DNA of 64,000 nucleotides, taken from NCBI RefSeq assembly GCF_950295315.1, contig NC_080172.1, positions 77,271,118 through 77,335,117 on the forward strand, read 5' to 3'. The notes under the pieces are model-generated. The model did not search any database and was not told the DNA's origin. It saw only the letters and a program-made list of their open reading frames with translations. Numbering within the stretch: the stretch's first letter is position 1; each line of letters opens with the position of its first letter. The stretch comes from Erinaceus europaeus. Lineage: Eukaryota > Chordata > Mammalia > Eulipotyphla > Erinaceidae. The translations under genes were made by a program, and so were the position numbers. This document shows positions 12,530 through 21,925 of this stretch, piece by piece.

Positions 12530-13285
12530 TGGAGTTCCATATCTCACATAGCTATCAACAGAATTATTAAGTAGATAATTAACAAAAATGTAGTATTCAA
12601 CATCATCAGCCAACAGAATCTAACAAACTATTATAGAATGTTCCATACTACAAAAGTAGAATACACATTCTTTTTTCAAGAACCCAAAGAACTATCACCA
12701 AAATAGACCATATATGGAAACATAAAACAAACCTCAAGATACTTAAAAACAAAGTATTTTCCCTGATTACACCAGAGTCAAACTAGAAATCAATAATGAA
12801 AAGGTAATATAGGGGGGAAAAAAAGCTTTCCAAATACTTGGAAATAAAACAAAGCCTTCTGAATAATCCATGGGTCAAAGAGGAAGTCTCAAGGGGCATA
12901 AAAAATACTTATTTAGAAACAAATGAAAAAATAACATACCGGGAGTCGGGCAGTAGCGCAGTGGGTTAAGCGCATGTGGCGCAAAGTGCAAGGACCGGTG
13001 TAAGGATCCCAGTTCGAGCCCCTGGCTCCCCCCCTGCAGGGGAGTCACTTCACAGGCGGTGAAGCAGGTCTGCAGTTTTCCGTCTTTCTCATTCCCCCCC
13101 ACCCCCCGTCTTCCCCTCCTCTCTCCATTTCTCTCTGTCCTATTCAACAATGACGACATTAATAACAATAAAAATATAACAAGGGCAACAAAAGGAAATA
13201 AATATTTTAAAAAAGAAAATATAACATACCAATATCTGCAAGCTAAAATAGTGCTAAAAGGAACATTTACAATATTCAATGACTA
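12530..13285 (+). repeat. Ancient L1 ORF2 fragment
   Basis: Degenerate coding for the end of the L1 endonuclease domain, for example a TKVEYTFFFK-like stretch near 12650 and TYLETNEK near 12905, then YLQAKIVLKGTF near 13235. Interrupted by SINE-1 at 12941-13208. Confidence 0.7.
12941..13208 (+). mobile_element. SINE-1 inside the ancient L1
   Basis: GGGAGTCGGGCAGTAGCGCAG head, B box AGTTCGAGCCCC, CTCTGTCCTATTCAACAATG block and AAAGGAAATAAATATTTT tail. Near-identical flanks ending ATAACATACC on both sides mark the TSD. Confidence 0.92.
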
Positions 13286-13302
13286 AGGAAGGACTGGAAA
13301 CA

Positions 13303-13361
13303 GGAAGGAAGGAAGGAAGGAAGGAAGGAAGGAAGGAAGGAAGGAAGGAAGGAAGGAAGGG
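13303..13361. repeat. (GGAA)n microsatellite
   Basis: About 15 uninterrupted GGAA units at the end of the ancient L1 block. Confidence 0.97.
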
Positions 13362-13470
13362 GTGCAGCAGAGAACAGTTTACAAGCATGAGATGCAGAAT
13401 TCAAACCTTAGCACTGCATATGCCAGAATGATGCTCTGGTTCTCTATCTTTCATCAATAAATAAATGAAA
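13362..13470 (+). mobile_element. SINE-3, degenerate
   Basis: GGTGCAGCAGAGAACAG, TACAAGCATGAGATGCAGA, AGCACTGCATATGCCAGA and ATAAATAAATGAA appear in SINE-3 order. Confidence 0.65.
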
Positions 13471-13487
13471 TAAGAAGAAATGAGGAA

Positions 13488-13603
13488 AGGTTGTGGCTGA
13501 GGGTAGAGTGTAGGACTTGTATGCATGAGACTCCAAGTTCAGTCTTTACCAGTGCATATGCGAGAGCGTGCTTTGCTCTGCTCTTTTTCTCTCAAAAAAT
13601 CAA
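13488..13603 (+). mobile_element. SINE-3-related, degenerate
   Basis: GGTTGTGGCTGAGGGTAGAG head, GCATGAGACTCCAAGTTCA, CAGTGCATATGCGAGAG and a short CT/A-rich tail. Immediately followed by another SINE-3. Confidence 0.55.
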
Positions 13604-13619
13604 TGAAAATATAACGTGC

Positions 13620-13773
13620 TGTGGTCCAGGCGGTGGCGCAGTGGTAAAGCTTTGGCCTCTCAAGCATGAGGTCCCGAGTTTGATACCCGGCAGCACAGAT
13701 GCCAGAGTGATGTCTGGTTCTTTCTCTCTCCTCCTATCTTTCTCATAAATAAACAAAATCTTTAAAAAAAAAA
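13620..13773 (+). mobile_element. SINE-3
   Basis: Best SINE-3 copy here: GGCGGTGGCGCAGTGG A-box block, GAGTTTGATACCCGGCA B-box region, CCAGAGTGATGTCTGGTTC and an A-rich tail. Flanks 13606-13619 and 13774-13787 (AAAATRTAACGTGC, one difference) are the TSD. Confidence 0.9.
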
Positions 13774-13850
13774 AAAATGTAACGTGCCAACACTTGTAAG
13801 CTAAACAATTCTAAAAGAACATTTACAGTGTTTAATGGTTAAGAAAGAAA
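13774..13850 (+). repeat. Second copy of an ancient L1 segment
   Basis: Bases from GTAACGTGCC through ACATTTACAGTGTTTAATGG parallel 13215-13290 of the ancient L1 with about 80-85% similarity by eye. With the copy before the SINE-3 this suggests a local duplication. A purine-rich run follows to about 13935. Confidence 0.65.
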
Positions 13851-14059
13851 GGGGGGAAGGAGAGAAAGGAAAGAAAGAAAGAGAGAATGAAAATGAAAGG
13901 AAAAGAAAGAAAAGTGAGAAAAGGAGAAAAGGCCAGGTATTTGTTCCAATAGGACCATGAATAAGATGTTCATAATGTCTTGTGGAACTAAAATAGACAC
14001 AGAAATTAAAATATATATATATTAAATCAGGACTAGTACTATAGAGAAAACAGTGCAGG

Positions 14060-14660
14060 CAATTAACAGAGGGATGAGGACATGAGCTGGAGGTAGTGCT
14101 AGCAATAAGTGGAGGCCGGAGTGAGGAGGTTCAGACAGTGAAAAGAGCTAACCCATGCTTTTATCAAAGAGGAAGAGTTCCAATCACAGGGAACAACAAG
14201 TACAAGGCAGCTGAGATACAAATCAGCTGTGTTTGTCTTAAAAAGTCAAGTGTACTGGCACAGAGCAAATTAGGGGAAGAGAGGAGGATAAGAAACCGAA
14301 AGTAAGTTGGGACTGACCTGCACAAGCTACACTAAGTCCAGAATTTATTCTAAGAACATAAAAACCACTGTAGGATCTTAAGTGTGAAGGAAATTTGATT
14401 TACATTAAAAAAAATCATATTATTTGTTAAATGGTAAAGAAATTGCAAGAGGCCATGAATTTCTTCCCAAGCACAGAGAAGTTATGAACCAGATAATGAC
14501 AAGGAGAGGCTGGATGGCATCGTGGCAGTGAGGATGTACAGAAATAGACCAGGTGATGCATTCTGAAAATGTGGTTGATAGGACTTTCCACTTAAGCATA
14601 GACAGTAAGGTGTGGGAAAGGGGAATCAAAGATGCTTCAGTGCTGGGAAATTGTGCAGTC
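14060..14660. repeat. Ancient interspersed repeat, class uncertain
   Basis: Diffuse similarity to an old mammalian repeat (blocks such as TTTATTCTAAGAAC, GGATCTTAAGTGTGAAGGAA and GAGGCTGGATGGCATCGTGGCAG). No coding capacity. Class not resolvable by eye. Confidence 0.35.
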
Positions 14661-14670
14661 ACATCTGCCA

Positions 14671-15092
14671 TGTTGTCCCCTCGGGCTATTGCTAGTTCCT
14701 GGGAGAGTTGGGACATTCTTGGAGCGCCTGTTCCACCATGTTGTGCCCTCAGGGCATTGTCTATTTCCCCGCCATAGTTGAAGTGCTTTGGTTACTCCTC
14801 CCCTTCCCATTCTCATGAGAGTTATTATCCTATCCTGGAGTGCTATGGTTACTCCTCCCCCTTCCCATTCTCGCGAAAGCTGCTCCTATAAAAGCCTTTC
14901 TTCTTCCGCACCTCGCTCTCTTGCCAGCGTTTCACTCGGTGTTCAGACGCAGGAAAGGTTACTGCGTGAGGCGGCCATTTTCGCTACCTCCATGTGGCCC
15001 AACCTGCTTCTTTAGCACCCAACTCTTAGGTGCCGATTTGTGTTCCCTCTTCGCTCTGGACCTCCTCTCTCTTCTCTGCGGCCTGCACAACA
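14671..15092 (+). mobile_element. Putative solo LTR of an endogenous retrovirus
   Basis: The element starts TGTTG and can end CAACA, matching LTR termini. It has a U3-like part with two imperfect direct repeats (a 57-58-bp unit containing GGTTACTCCTCC at about 14781-14838 and from 14839), a TATA box CCTATAAAAG at about 14885-14894, and a CpG-rich R/U5-like part. No retroviral genes flank it, hence solo. No target-site duplication was found, so ends are provisional. It is in the sense opposite to ALG14. Confidence 0.6.
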
Positions 15093-15239
15093 ACACTTCA
15101 GTTTTTCTTCAGCAAATCCAAGATGAAGAAAGAACAAGATAAATCTATTATGTTGAACCAAGAAAGTTTTGGGTGCTTATTAAATTTCCAAGTGGCACTT
15201 AGCAAACACTTGATGCATACTTTTAATAATAACCACTTT

Positions 15240-15522
15240 TTCTTTTTGCCTTCAAGGTTATTGATTGAGCTTAGTGCCAGTAGGAATCCACTGCTCCTGG
15301 AGGCTGTTTTTTCCATTTTGTTGTCCTTGTTGTGGTTGTCATTGTTATTGTTGTTGGATAGGACAGAGTGAAGTCGAGAGAGGAGGCGAAGACAGAGGAG
15401 AAAAAGACAGACACCTGCAGACCTGTTTCACCACTTGTGAGGTGACCTCCCTTCATGTGGGGAGCTGGGGGCTGGAACCTGGATCCTTATGCAGGGTCAT
15501 GCTGCACTACCACCCAGCCACC
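15240..15522 (-). mobile_element. SINE-1, long form
   Basis: Minus strand; retains the long 3' part (AGGAATCCACTGCTCCTGGAG), TTGTTGGATAGGACAGAG and a degenerate B box. Perfect 16-bp TSD at 15224-15239 and 15523-15538 (TAATAATAACCACTTT). Confidence 0.95.
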
Positions 15523-15954
15523 TAATAATAACCACTTTGAGCATGATAGACTCACCCACAAATCAAACCCAATAGTACAGCATTCCAAATTTGACTAACT
15601 TTATTTACTGCTTCCAAGGTTACAGAAACAAACATATAATATGTGACTGAAAGTCTGTTCATTTGATAAAATATCACTTTTGGTTACAGTTGATGCTCTC
15701 TGGCCTGGATTTTTATAATAAAGGTGTTCAATTTTATGTCAGTAATTTTAGATAAGTGCTATGATCTCAATTCAAATATATGCTCCATTTTTTAAGGCTT
15801 TATAAACACTATGGTGGCTAGCTGTCAAGAAAACAGAGAAAAACAGCTTTCCCAATTACTGACCCAAAGACAGCTAAATGTCATATGCAAGGTACTAAAA
15901 GTCAAATGTATTGATACTTTTGGTAATGAGATACATTTTGATCTATTTAATCTT

Positions 15955-16113
15955 ATTAAAGATTTATATTTGTTTAGATATAATTTACATACAGTAAATT
16001 TACAGCCACTTTTGAGTACTGGCCTGAGTTTTGATAAATGTACACAGTCAAGTAATCAACTTCACTACTATAATCAAGATAGAACAGTCTCTCAACCAAA
16101 AAAGTTCCCTTAA
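15955..16113. repeat. Ancient L1M-like fragment
   Basis: GATATAATTTACATACAGTAAATTTACA followed by AAATGTACACAGTCAAGTAA resembles the old L1/MER block TGAGATATAATTCACATACC. Class hedged. Confidence 0.45.
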
Positions 16114-16115
16114 GA

Positions 16116-16232
16116 CTCTTGTAGAAGGAGCCCAGGTGCTGGACTTACAAGTTTATGTCCTGAATTCTATCTCCTAGATCACATAAGCCAGGGTGATACT
16201 CTCGTCTCTCTCATTAATGAATAGATTTTTTA
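16116..16232 (+). mobile_element. Degenerate tRNA-derived SINE
   Basis: GAGCCCAGGTGCTGGACTTAC, TCCTGAATTCTATCTCC and GTCTCTCTCATTAATGAATAG give a SINE-3-like head, body and tail order. Confidence 0.45.
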
Positions 16233-16765
16233 ATGGCTCTATGTAGTAATCACTCCCCTACTCCTTGAAGCTGGAAGTAACTGATCTGATGAGAGTCTTA
16301 GTATCTTTCTAAAGTCAAAAAGAGTCTTACCAAGTATGTCTTTTATTCAGTCAAATAATACCACACTTTATAGATAAACCATATTTCTTGAAAAATACGA
16401 TGTGGAAACATTAGTCACTTAAAAATGTATTTAATGATCTTGTAATAGAAGTTCTTCCAATTACTGTTAAGGATTATAGTTTTTTCTTCAAAACCAGGCT
16501 ATATAACTTTATTTTAACATGTCCTTTTCATATAATTAGCTTAGGTGAAAAAATGTAGATTAAAACTTTTAATCTACATTCAGTGAAAATACTTATACAT
16601 TTCTCTCACAGTAATCTGAGGTTGTAAATTACTGCTTCATCCAAAAAGTCAATTAAGATATAAAATATTAGTACATAGCCTTTGAACAATTTTTCAAATT
16701 ATTTTCTGTAATAGGAAACTGGAAAATGAGGATTAGTTTTCCAAGTTAATGTCACGTGTAGAATT
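16233..16765. other. Unassigned intron 3 sequence with a near-palindrome
   Basis: AT-rich DNA with no gene or recognised transposon; contains the perfect inverted repeat at 16552-16580. Confidence 0.5.
16552..16580. repeat. Perfect 14-bp inverted repeat, 1-base spacer
   Basis: AATGTAGATTAAAA (16552-16565), C, then its exact reverse complement (16567-16580). It could form a hairpin. Confidence 0.95.
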
Positions 16766-16779
16766 CTGTAGTAACACTT

Positions 16780-17885
16780 TTTTTTTTATTAATGTTTTAC
16801 ATTCAACAGTAAATACAATAGTTTGTACATAACATTTCTCAGTTTTCCACATGACAATACAACCCCCACTCGGTCATCTGTCATCCTTTTTGGACCTGTA
16901 CTCTTCCCCACTCACTTACCCCAGAGTCTTTTACTTTGGTGCAATATACTAACTCCAGTTCAGGTTCTACTTGTGTTTTCTCTTCTGATCTTGTTTTTCA
17001 ACTTCTGCCTGAGAGTGAGATCATCCCATATTCATCCTTCTGTTTCTGGCTTATTTCACTTAACATGATTTCTTCAAGTTCCATCCAAGATGGGCTGAAA
17101 ACGGTGAAGTCACCATTTTTAATAGCTAAGTAGTATTCCATAGTGTGTATATACCACAACTTGCTCAGCCACTCATCTGTTCTGTTCTTGGACACTTGGA
17201 TTGCTTCCAGGTTTTGTCTATTACAAACTGTGCTGCCATGAACATAAGTATACACAAATCTTTTTGGATGGGTGTGTTGGGTTCCCTAGGCTATATTCCC
17301 AGGAGAGGAATTACAGGATCATAGGTAGGTCCATTTCTAGCCTTCTGAGAGTTCTCCAGACTGTTCCCCAAAGAGGTTGGACCAATTTACATTCCGACCA
17401 GCAATGCAAGTGGGTCTGTTTGAACCCACAACCTCTCCAGCATTTTCTGCTGTTACATTTTCTGATGTATGACATTCTCATAGGAGTGAAGTGTTATCTC
17501 ATTGTTGTAGATTTTTAGACTGTTCTTATATATGGCATATTTATGCCTGTTTATAAGAGACCTTTCAGAACTTCTTTCAGGGCAGGCTTGGTGATAGTTG
17601 ATACTTTCAACTGTTGTTTGTCTGAGGTTTTTGTGCCTCCATCTAGTCTGAATGACAGTCTAGCAGGATACAGTATTCTTGGTTGAAAGCCTTTCTCATT
17701 GAGCACTTGATAGATATTTTGCCACTCTCTTCTGGCCTGTAGTGTTTGTGTGGAAAATTCTGCTGCTAATCTTGTGGGTTTTCCTCTGTGTTTGACTTTG
17801 TGTTTCTCTTGCAGCCTTCAGGATCCTCTTTATCCTTATTCCTTTCCATTCTAAATATGATGTGTCTTGGTGTCTTTAAGTCTTT
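16780..17885 (-). mobile_element. 5'-truncated L1 with internal deletion
   Basis: Minus-strand L1. From right to left it holds the end of ORF1 and the inter-ORF spacer (17885 to about 17508), then jumps straight to the last 500 bases of ORF2 and the 3' leader, with a T-run at 16780-16787. The junction is at 17505-17508 at a 4-base ACAA shared by both sides. Relative to L1-B about 3.3 kb, nearly all of ORF2, is missing. TSD: 16766-16779 and 17886-17899 (CTGTRGTAACACTT). Confidence 0.92.
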
Positions 17886-18021
17886 CTGTGGTAACACTTC
17901 TTGAATAATACTATTTCCCTTATTTTGATTATACATTGAGTCTTTAAAATATTTTATTTTGATAAATATGTACAACATTTAAGTACTACTATTCAATTAG
18001 CTTGATCTTTGTTAAATTTCC

Positions 18022-18305
18022 TTTTTTTTTTTTTGCTGCCAGGGTTATGCTAGAACTGACTGCCAACACTAGGAATCCACTGTTTCTGAGGGCCTTTTTT
18101 TTTTTTCCACTTTATTGGATAGGACAGAGAGAAACTGAGAGGGAGAAGATAAAGAGGGAAACAGAAAGACACCTGTAGACCTGCTTCACAGCTTGAGAGG
18201 TGACTTCCCTGTGAGTGAAGAGCAGAGGGCTCGACCTGGATCCTTGCATGGATCCTTGCATTTTGTACTGTGTGCGCTTAACCCAGTGCACCACTGCTCT
18301 ACCCC
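18022..18305 (-). mobile_element. SINE-1, long form, diverged
   Basis: T-run, AGGAATCCACTGTTTCTGAGG, TTGGATAGGACAGAGAGAAA, and CGCTTAACCCAGTGCACCACT at the right end. A GGATCCTTGCAT unit is duplicated. GTTAAATTTC / GTTAAATTTTC flank it. Confidence 0.85.
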
Positions 18306-18464
18306 CCTTAGTTAAATTTTCTGTGAAAGTAGGTACTTAGGTCACAGAGATATATTTTCATTTGCTACTTTTGTTTCAGGGGAATTATATTTAATGTACC
18401 AAAAGAGTAATTTATTTTTAACTGGTCTGAACAAGTGAACATATCTGCCCCACTGTGTCAGTCA

Positions 18465-18656
18465 GAATGGCTAAGGCCTTGGGCTTTGGGATCTGAAAAA
18501 TCTGGATTCTTAGCCCCAACTTTGTTATTGTTGTGGCTCAGAGCCTTAGTTTCCCACCCTTTAAACATGAAAAGTAGCTCTACTTATGTCAGACAGCATG
18601 AACACAAGCACTGAGTACGAGGTCTGGTACATGTAAGTGCATTCAGTAAGTGTTAT
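18465..18656 (+). repeat. MIR
   Basis: Good match to MIR order: GGCTAAGGCCTTGGGCTTTGG, AGAGCCTTAGTTTCCCACCC, GTCTGGTACATGTAAGTGC and TTCAGTAAGTGTTATTA. Ancient mammal-wide SINE. Confidence 0.85.
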
Positions 18657-18694
18657 TATATACCAGATGAACTGTCGTTTGAAAACTATTAAAG

Positions 18695-18977
18695 GGGGCT
18701 AGGCAGTGATGCACGTGGTTAAGCACAGATATTACCAAGCAGAAGGACCTAGACTTGAACCCCCTCTATACCTGCCCAGGCTGTGCTTCATGAGCAGGGC
18801 CGCAGGTATCTATCTCTACTCCTCTATATCTTCCCATCCTCTCTCAATTTCTGTCTTACAGAAAGAAAAAAACAAAACAAAACAAAATTATTAGTTGCTG
18901 GGAGTGGTGGATTCATAGTGCCAGCAATGAACCGGAACCATAACCCTGGTGACAATAATAAATAAATAAATAAATAG
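18695..18977 (+). mobile_element. SINE-2-like with long 3' part
   Basis: GGGGCTAGGCAGTGATGCACG head, TTGAACCCCC B-box region, CTCAATTTCTGTCTTACAG, GGGAGTGGTGGATTCATAGTG and an (AAAT)n tail. Confidence 0.8.
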
Positions 18978-18999
18978 CATTAAAATGCTCTATTATTGA

Positions 19000-19150
19000 G
19001 TGCTCTGTTACAATAAGGAAAGTGTTGTCTCTATTTTATTGATGAAAAAGTGAGGGACAAAGATAGTTGAATGGAATGGCAGACTTAAACACTCAGGTTC
19101 ACACAGGTAACTCAAAGCAGAAAGGCATCTTGCTCTCTAAGACAACAACT
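19000..19150 (-). repeat. MIR-like
   Basis: CTATTTTATTGATGAAAAAGTGAGG and TTCACACAGGTAACTCAAAG follow reverse MIR order. Confidence 0.55.
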
Positions 19151-19210
19151 CTTTTACTTTAAGGTCTGATACTCTGTCCTTGTTAAAAGTGAGTTTTTCT
19201 TTCACTTTTT

Positions 19211-19453
19211 TTTAACTTATTTTTTTTACTTAAAGAATTTTTTTTTAATATCTTTATTTATTTATTGGATAGAAACAGTCAGAAATTGAGAGGGAAGGGG
19301 GTGGTAGTGATGGGAGAGAGACAGAGAGACACCTGCAACACTGCTTCACCACTTGCAAAGCTTTCCCCCTGCAGGTGGAGACTGGGGCCTTGAACCTGGG
19401 TCCTTGCGCATTGCGACATGTGAGCTCAACCAGGTGCGCCACCACCTAGGCCC
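19211..19453 (-). mobile_element. SINE-2
   Basis: TATTTATTTATTGGATAGAAACAG, CTTTCCCCCTGCAGGTGG, CTTGAACCTGGGTCC (B box) and CAACCAGGTGCGCCACCACC. Flanks share TTTCTTTCACTTTTTT as TSD. Confidence 0.9.
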
Positions 19454-20198
19454 TTTCTTTCACTTTTTTAAAGAAGGAGGGATGTCCTTTGTGATAAAAA
19501 TGTTAAAAAATCCAAGAGTTGAATATGGTAGAAATCTGCAAGTTGTAGACTGGTGTTTCAGTGTGGTAAGAAAAAGGGCCTTTTTACAGTTTTTTTCCCC
19601 CTCTGTAAAGAAGGATCTCATTAAATGGAAATTCATTTTGTGAAACCAACTATATCAAAGCAGTTGACTGGATAATGTTCAGGTTTGAAATGACTATTTT
19701 AACTAACTCAGTTTAAAATGGAAAAAAAGCATTTTTATATTTTCCTTTTACTCTCTTACTCCTTTAGAAATATCATAATACTTTTTTCTTTCCACCTTTT
19801 ACAAGCATTTTTATAATGCTCATAAAATGTTAGACTAAGTTAGAAGGAAACTAGAGGACATCTAGTCTAATCCTTTATTTTAAAGTAAAGAATGAGGCCC
19901 AGAAGGGAACTGCTTAAAACAAAATAAAATCAAAAGTGGGCCTGGAACCAATTGTCCTAATGCCTCTTTAGTTATTCTTTCCACTATAAGAACATCAAAT
20001 ATTTAGACCAGGCAGTTTCCAGAACTCCCCTGCGTCCAAGGTAGACATTAATCATTTCACCATTACTTCCTTCTGAATCTTAATGTAGAGTCCTAATGTC
20101 ACCACCTTCAAGCTAGTTAGCACTAGTGACAGTGGTCCTGTCTCTAGAGATTCAGTAAAAGTAAACCCTAAATTTTCAACCTAAAATTTTAAACCAGG
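19454..20198. other. Mostly unassigned intron 3 sequence
   Basis: Contains an ancient-repeat-like block at 19845-19985 (ACATCTAGTCTAATCC then AATGAGGCCCAGAAGGG). Nothing else recognised. Confidence 0.45.
19845..19985. repeat. MIR-age ancient repeat
   Basis: GACATCTAGTCTAATCCTTTA, AGAATGAGGCCCAGAAGGGAA and TTATTCTTTCCACTATA are in the order of a common old mammalian repeat; exact class uncertain. Confidence 0.55.
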
Positions 20199-20511
20199 GG
20201 GCTGGGCAGTGGTGCAGCAGGTTAAGCGCACATGACGCAAAGCACAAGGAGTGGCGTAAGGACCCGGGTTCGAGCCCCCGGCTCCCCACTGACAGGCAGT
20301 GAAGCAGGTCTGCAGATATCTATCTTTCTTTCCCCATCTTGCCTGCCTCTCTCAATTTCTCTCTGTCCTATCCAACAACAGCAGCAGCAATAACATCAAC
20401 AATAACAACAACAATAAACAACAAAGGCAACAAAAAGGAAAAAATAGCCTTCAGGAGCAGTGGGTTCATAGTGCAGGCACCGAGCCCCAGTGATAACCCT
20501 GGAGCAAAAAA
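20199..20511 (+). mobile_element. SINE-1, long form
   Basis: GGGGGCTGGGCAGTGGTGCAG head, GGGTTCGAGCCCCCGGC B box, AACAACAGCAGCAGC tail start, long 3' part (TTCATAGTGCAGGCACCGAG) and an A-run. Flanks TTTAAACC / GTTAAACC. Confidence 0.92.
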
Positions 20512-20550
20512 AAAAAAGTTAAACCTCTCCTACCATTTGTGCCTTGAGTT

Positions 20551-20551
20551 A

Positions 20552-20582
<31 letters not shown>

Positions 20583-20583
20583 C
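20551..20583. repeat. (AAAAC)n microsatellite
   Basis: About six AAAAC units. Confidence 0.95.
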
Positions 20584-20719
20584 ATTACTTTCAAGAACGA
20601 TGAACTTACAGAAAAAAGTCTTGTAGGAGACTGAGATACATATACTTTGTCAAAAACTTGAAAATAAGCGTAGCAAACTTAATCTATGACAAACTGATTA
20701 ATTAGAAAGTGGATGGGGG

Positions 20720-20870
20720 TGTTCAGGAGACAGCATAATGGTTATGCAAAAGACTTTTTTGCCTAAGGCTCTGAGGTCTCAGGTTCAGTTCCCAGCACCA
20801 CCATAAAACAGAGCTGAGCAGTGCTCTGGCCTCTCTCTATATCTCTCTTTCTCATTAAAATAAAATAAAC
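20720..20870 (+). mobile_element. SINE-4
   Basis: GGAGACAGCATAATGGTTATG head, CTCAGGTTCAGTTCCCAGC B-box region, GAGCTGAGCAGTGCTCTGG and a TTAAAATAAAATAAA tail. Confidence 0.88.
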
Positions 20871-20873
20871 AAG

Positions 20874-21140
20874 GGAGTTGGGCAGTAGCGCAGTGGGTTA
20901 AGCACATGTGGCGTGAAGTAATACTGAACCCCTTTTGAGCCCCCAGCTTCCCACTGCAGGGGAGTCGCCTCACACAGTGAAGCAGGTTTGCAGGTGTCTA
21001 TCTTTCTCTCCCCCTTTCTGTCTTCCCCTCCTCTCTCCATTTCTCTCTGTCCTATCCAACAATGACGGCATTAATAACAACAACAATAAATCAACAAGGG
21101 CAACAAAAAGGGAAAAACAAATAAAATAAAATTAACAAAA
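20874..21140 (+). mobile_element. SINE-1
   Basis: GGGAGTTGGGCAGTAGCGCAG head, TTTTGAGCCCCC, CTCTGTCCTATCCAACAATG and AAATAAAATAAAATTAAC tail; follows the SINE-4 tail directly. Confidence 0.9.
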
Positions 21141-21164
21141 CTTCTTTCAATAAAAGTGGGCAGG

Positions 21165-21610
21165 GTAGACTGGGAGGTGGTGCAATGGATAAAGTATTAG
21201 ATTCTTTTTTTAAATATATTTTTTATATTTATTATTTATTTTCCCTTTTGTTGCCCTTGTTTTTTATTGTTGTTATAGTTATTGTTGTTGTTATCGATGT
21301 CATTATTGTTGGATAGGACAGAGAGAAATGGAGAGAGGAGGGGAAGACATAGAGGGGGAGAGAAAGACACCTGAAGACCTGCTTCACTGCTTGTGAAGCG
21401 ACTCCCCTACAGGTGGGAAGCCAGGGGCTCCACCCGGGATCCTTAGGCCGGTCCTTGTACTTTGTGCCACTTGTGCTTAACCTGCTTAAGTATTAGATTC
21501 TTAAGCATGAGGTCTCTAGTATTCCAGGCAGCACATGTGCCAGAGTAATGTCTGGTTCTCTATTTTCTCTTCTCCTATCTCTCTCATTAATAAGTAAATA
21601 AATCTTAAAA
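21165..21610 (+). mobile_element. SINE-3 split by a SINE-1
   Basis: Head GACTGGGAGGTGGTGCAATGG to 21206, then resumes at 21488 with the TSD copy and CTTAAGCATGAGGTCTC, GCCAGAGTAATGTCTGGTTC and an A-rich tail. Confidence 0.9.
21207..21487 (-). mobile_element. SINE-1 nested in SINE-3
   Basis: Minus strand, T-rich start, TTGTTGGATAGGACAGAG, GGGATCC and GTGCTTAACCTGC end. Perfect 15-bp TSD (21192-21206, 21488-21502: AAGTATTAGATTCTT). Confidence 0.96.
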
Positions 21611-21725
21611 AAAAAAGAAAGAAAGAAAGAAAGAAAGAAGAGAAGAGAAGAGAAGAGAAGAGAAGAGAAGAGAAGAGAAGAGAAGAGAAGAGAAGAGAAG
21701 AGACGAGAAAAGAAGAAAAGAGAAA
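21611..21725. repeat. (AAAG)n/(GAGAA)n microsatellite
   Basis: AAAG units followed by about 15 GAGAA-type units. It grew from the SINE-3 tail. Confidence 0.95.
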
Positions 21726-21733
21726 GTGGGGAA

Positions 21734-21925
21734 GGAGCTGGGCAGTGGTACACCTGATCGAGTGCACATATTAAAGTATGAAATGAGCCAGGTTCAAGCC
21801 TCCATTTCCTACCACAGGGGGGAGGTTTCATGAGTAGTGAAACAGTACTTTAAGTCTCTCTTTCCCTTCCCCCCTCTCAATTTCTGTCTCTAACCAAAAT
21901 AAATAAATATATTAAAAAATAAAAC
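21734..21925 (+). mobile_element. SINE-2
   Basis: GGAGCTGGGCAGTGGTACACC head, CAGGTTCAAGCCTCC B box, AAATAAATAAATATATT tail. Confidence 0.85.

Noticed and set aside
17505..17508. L1 splice junction (spliced retrotransposed L1)
   Set aside because: The upstream boundary in L1-B is followed by AAGAATGG, not GT, and the sides share ACAA, so a microhomology deletion fits better.
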